Source: Thermodesulfatator sp. (lineage in GTDB: Bacteria; Desulfobacterota; Dissulfuribacteria; Dissulfuribacterales; QOAL01). Taken from it: a stretch of DNA of 7,991 nt. Made by a program: the position numbers and the translations under genes. Below, one piece after another: positions 6,965-7,991 of the stretch (the stretch's first letter is position 1; each line of letters starts with the position of its first letter). The DNA lies in NCBI GenBank assembly GCA_003978135.1, contig QOAL01000089.1, positions 1-7,991 on the forward strand. The letters are read 5' to 3'. The notes under the pieces were generated by a model. That model made no database searches and was not told the DNA's origin. It saw nothing but the letters and a program-made list of their open reading frames with translations.

Positions 6965-7300
6965 AATAAAAAAAGAGCAGAAAAAAGAAGACTCCAGCGA
7001 ATGCCCCTGAATCTTGATGCAGTGTGCCATTCAGAAGGTGCGTTTTTCAAGGGATATGTGCAGGACATCAGCACGGGAGGCCTAAAGCTGGAGACCCAGA
7101 AAAGGCTGGAAAAAGGGGAAAAGGTGGACTTGACCATTGACAGTATCCGGCCGCTTAAGATCGCTGGAATCATAAGATGGCGGGTTGCTGAAAAGCTGCA
7201 CTTTCTTTACGGCATTCAATTTGAAGAGCTTTCGGAGGAAAGGGAAGCAGAGTTGAGGGAACTGGTACAGGACCTTTTCTGGAAGAGTTTCGGGGGCTAA
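6962..7300 (+). CDS. Single-domain PilZ protein (probable cyclic-di-GMP receptor)
   Basis: The 112-residue protein is one PilZ domain with no membrane segment or partner domain. PilZ domains bind cyclic-di-GMP and change the activity of motility, biofilm or secretion proteins. The two ligand motifs are present: RxxxR as R9-R-L-Q-R13, and D/NxSxxG as D35-I-S37-T-G-G40. A beta-strand pattern follows, with GIIRWRVAEKLHFLYGIQFEEL (69-90) typical of the end of the barrel, then a charged C-terminal helix (SEEREAELRELVQDL). Starting at TTG keeps the RxxxR motif. It is the only plus-strand gene here, divergent from argS and convergent with the DUF3592 gene, so it is probably transcribed alone. Its own promoter is unclear; TTGCAA (6912-6917) with CATAAA 18 bp on is a weak candidate. 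The downstream target cannot be named. Confidence 0.9.
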   Translation: MNKKRAEKRRLQRMPLNLDAVCHSEGAFFKGYVQDISTGGLKLETQKRLEKGEKVDLTIDSIRPLKIAGIIRWRVAEKLHFLYGIQFEELSEEREAELRELVQDLFWKSFGG

Positions 7301-7325
7301 TCTCAGGACTATACGGATCGCAGGT

Positions 7326-7360
7326 TTGCCGGGCTGTACAATCTTAAGGTTAACAGGCAA
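7326..7360. terminator. Weak hairpin between convergent PilZ and DUF3592 genes
   Basis: Between the two convergent stop codons, TTGC (7326-7329) can pair with GCAA (7357-7360), CTGT (7334-7337) with ACAG (7353-7356), and AATC (7340-7343) with GGTT (7348-7351, one G-U pair) around a TTAA loop. A four-base bulge CGGG interrupts the 5' side. Neither strand has a clear T-run after it, so it is at best a weak terminator for either gene. Confidence 0.25.
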
Positions 7361-7369
7361 TGCTGACGG

Positions 7370-7831
7370 TTAATATCTCCGGCCCCGGCGGGAGGATCTT
7401 ATAAGGGGTATGGCAATGGACAGATTGATAACACCTATGCCGGCAAGAAAGAGCACAGACCAGCTTATACCCGGTTCAAGAAGGCTTTTTTCCGGATTTT
7501 CCGGATTATAATAGACCCTGACCTGCCTGCCTGATGGATATCTTTTCAATATTTTTTTAATGTGATCCTCTGAAGCAAAACAGCGCCATCCGCTGTTCAG
7601 CCTGTGCCCTTCAAGCACCCTTTCCCCCACCAGGTACAAATAATCTACGTCCAGACATAGCCTTGCTATCCTTATCTTTCCAGGAGTACGCCATTCCTGT
7701 ACCTTGGAGATAATGATTCTGCCCTTTGCTTCGGGCCACTGTTTTGCCTTCCATCCCTCAAGGCCCATGGAAAAACTAACCAGCAGGGCCCACAGACCGA
7801 GTACCAGAAAAAGAAAGGCAAAGAATCTCAT
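7370..7831 (-). CDS. DUF3592-type two-pass membrane protein
   Basis: The 153-residue protein has a hydrophobic helix at about 3-21, a soluble region at 25-120 and a second helix at about 124-144, ending in a basic tail RSSRRGRRY. The soluble part shows the pattern of DUF3592: WPEAKGRII (32-40), a strand with VDYLYLVGERVLEGHRL (62-78), then YPSGRQVRVYYNPENPEKSLLEPG (98-121), where the YxxGxxVxVYYNPxxPxxSLLEPG core is characteristic. The function of the family is not known. The loop would lie outside the cytoplasm if the positive tail stays inside. The start overlaps the stop of the upstream gene as ATGA, and AAGGAG lies seven bases before the ATG, so the two are probably translated together. 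Confidence 0.82.
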   Translation of the reverse strand: MRFFAFLFLVLGLWALLVSFSMGLEGWKAKQWPEAKGRIIISKVQEWRTPGKIRIARLCLDVDYLYLVGERVLEGHRLNSGWRCFASEDHIKKILKRYPSGRQVRVYYNPENPEKSLLEPGISWSVLFLAGIGVINLSIAIPLIRSSRRGRRY

Positions 7832-7989
7832 CCCTCCTCTCCTTCAACACGAAGTACCAGACCCTCTGGAAGGTGCTCCCCAAAGGCTGTTTCTCGTTCA
7901 GCAGCCTCGATTTCCTGATATTCCACCAGGGGCCGAACCTGTTCCGGTGGTGTCCCCTGCAGTTCAAGCCATTTCTCTTTTTTTCCCTC
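7828..7989 (-). CDS. C-terminal end of an unidentified protein (partial)
   Basis: The frame entering from the right edge is open for 53 codons and ends in TGA, which overlaps the start of the DUF3592 gene as ATGA. The residues are charged and hydrophilic (for example EKWLELQGTPPEQVRPLVEY and then EIEAAERETAFGEHLPEGL), with no membrane helix or cysteine. There is no in-frame ATG, so the start lies outside the window. The ATGA junction, the gene-like composition, and the fact that AAGGAG and the DUF3592 start sit at its end make it a real gene end. I do not recognise the family. Confidence 0.65.
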   Translation of the reverse strand, partial: EGKKEKWLELQGTPPEQVRPLVEYQEIEAAERETAFGEHLPEGLVLRVEGEEG

Positions 7990-7991
7990 CT

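Noticed and set aside
7776..7967. Minus-strand 63-codon open frame overlapping the DUF3592 start
   Set aside because: It overlaps both the DUF3592 N-terminus and the alternative frame ending in the ATGA junction, which has a far more gene-like composition.

Overview
The window looks like ordinary housekeeping chromosome from a Gram-negative bacterium, most likely a member of the Desulfobacterota (the former Deltaproteobacteria). This rests on the gene order, on a short stand-alone GNAT-type ArgA with a C-terminal WADCxxCPKFPNCDE signature, and on the general look of SecA, ArgS and ArgJ. The assignment is inference, because no marker RNA is present. I see no rRNA, tRNA, CRISPR array, insertion sequence, phage gene or obvious transferred DNA.

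Layout: nearly everything reads on the minus strand, from right to left. At the right edge is the C-terminal end of an unidentified gene (7828-7989). It overlaps by ATGA with a small two-pass membrane protein of the DUF3592 type (7370-7831). A single plus-strand gene, a one-domain PilZ protein with a TTG start (6962-7300), faces it. Left of PilZ a divergent intergenic region carries a candidate promoter and a strong terminator-like hairpin just ahead of argS. Next come argS (5091-6755) and a membrane-anchored SPOR-domain protein (4284-5036) whose ribosome binding site can be folded into a hairpin. A 179-bp gap holds a good sigma70-type promoter and is followed by a GNAT N-acetyltransferase of the short ArgA type (3646-4104), secA (1041-3578) and argJ. 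The argJ gene starts inside the secA stop codon (TAATG) and runs off the left edge with 347 codons visible.

How the genes relate: three of the nine genes touch arginine. The ArgA-like enzyme would make N-acetylglutamate, ArgJ recycles the acetyl group from N-acetylornithine to glutamate, and ArgS charges tRNA-Arg. SecA, the preprotein translocase ATPase, sits between argA and argJ, apparently in one transcription unit with them. The SPOR protein suggests a peptidoglycan or division link. The PilZ protein suggests cyclic-di-GMP sensing. The DUF3592 protein has no known role.

I found no convincing new biological system. The points most worth a second look are the terminator hairpin in the argS leader with its 7-nt direct repeats, a four-residue insertion next to the catalytic threonine of ArgJ, the argA-secA-argJ coupling, and the sequestered ribosome binding site of the SPOR gene.
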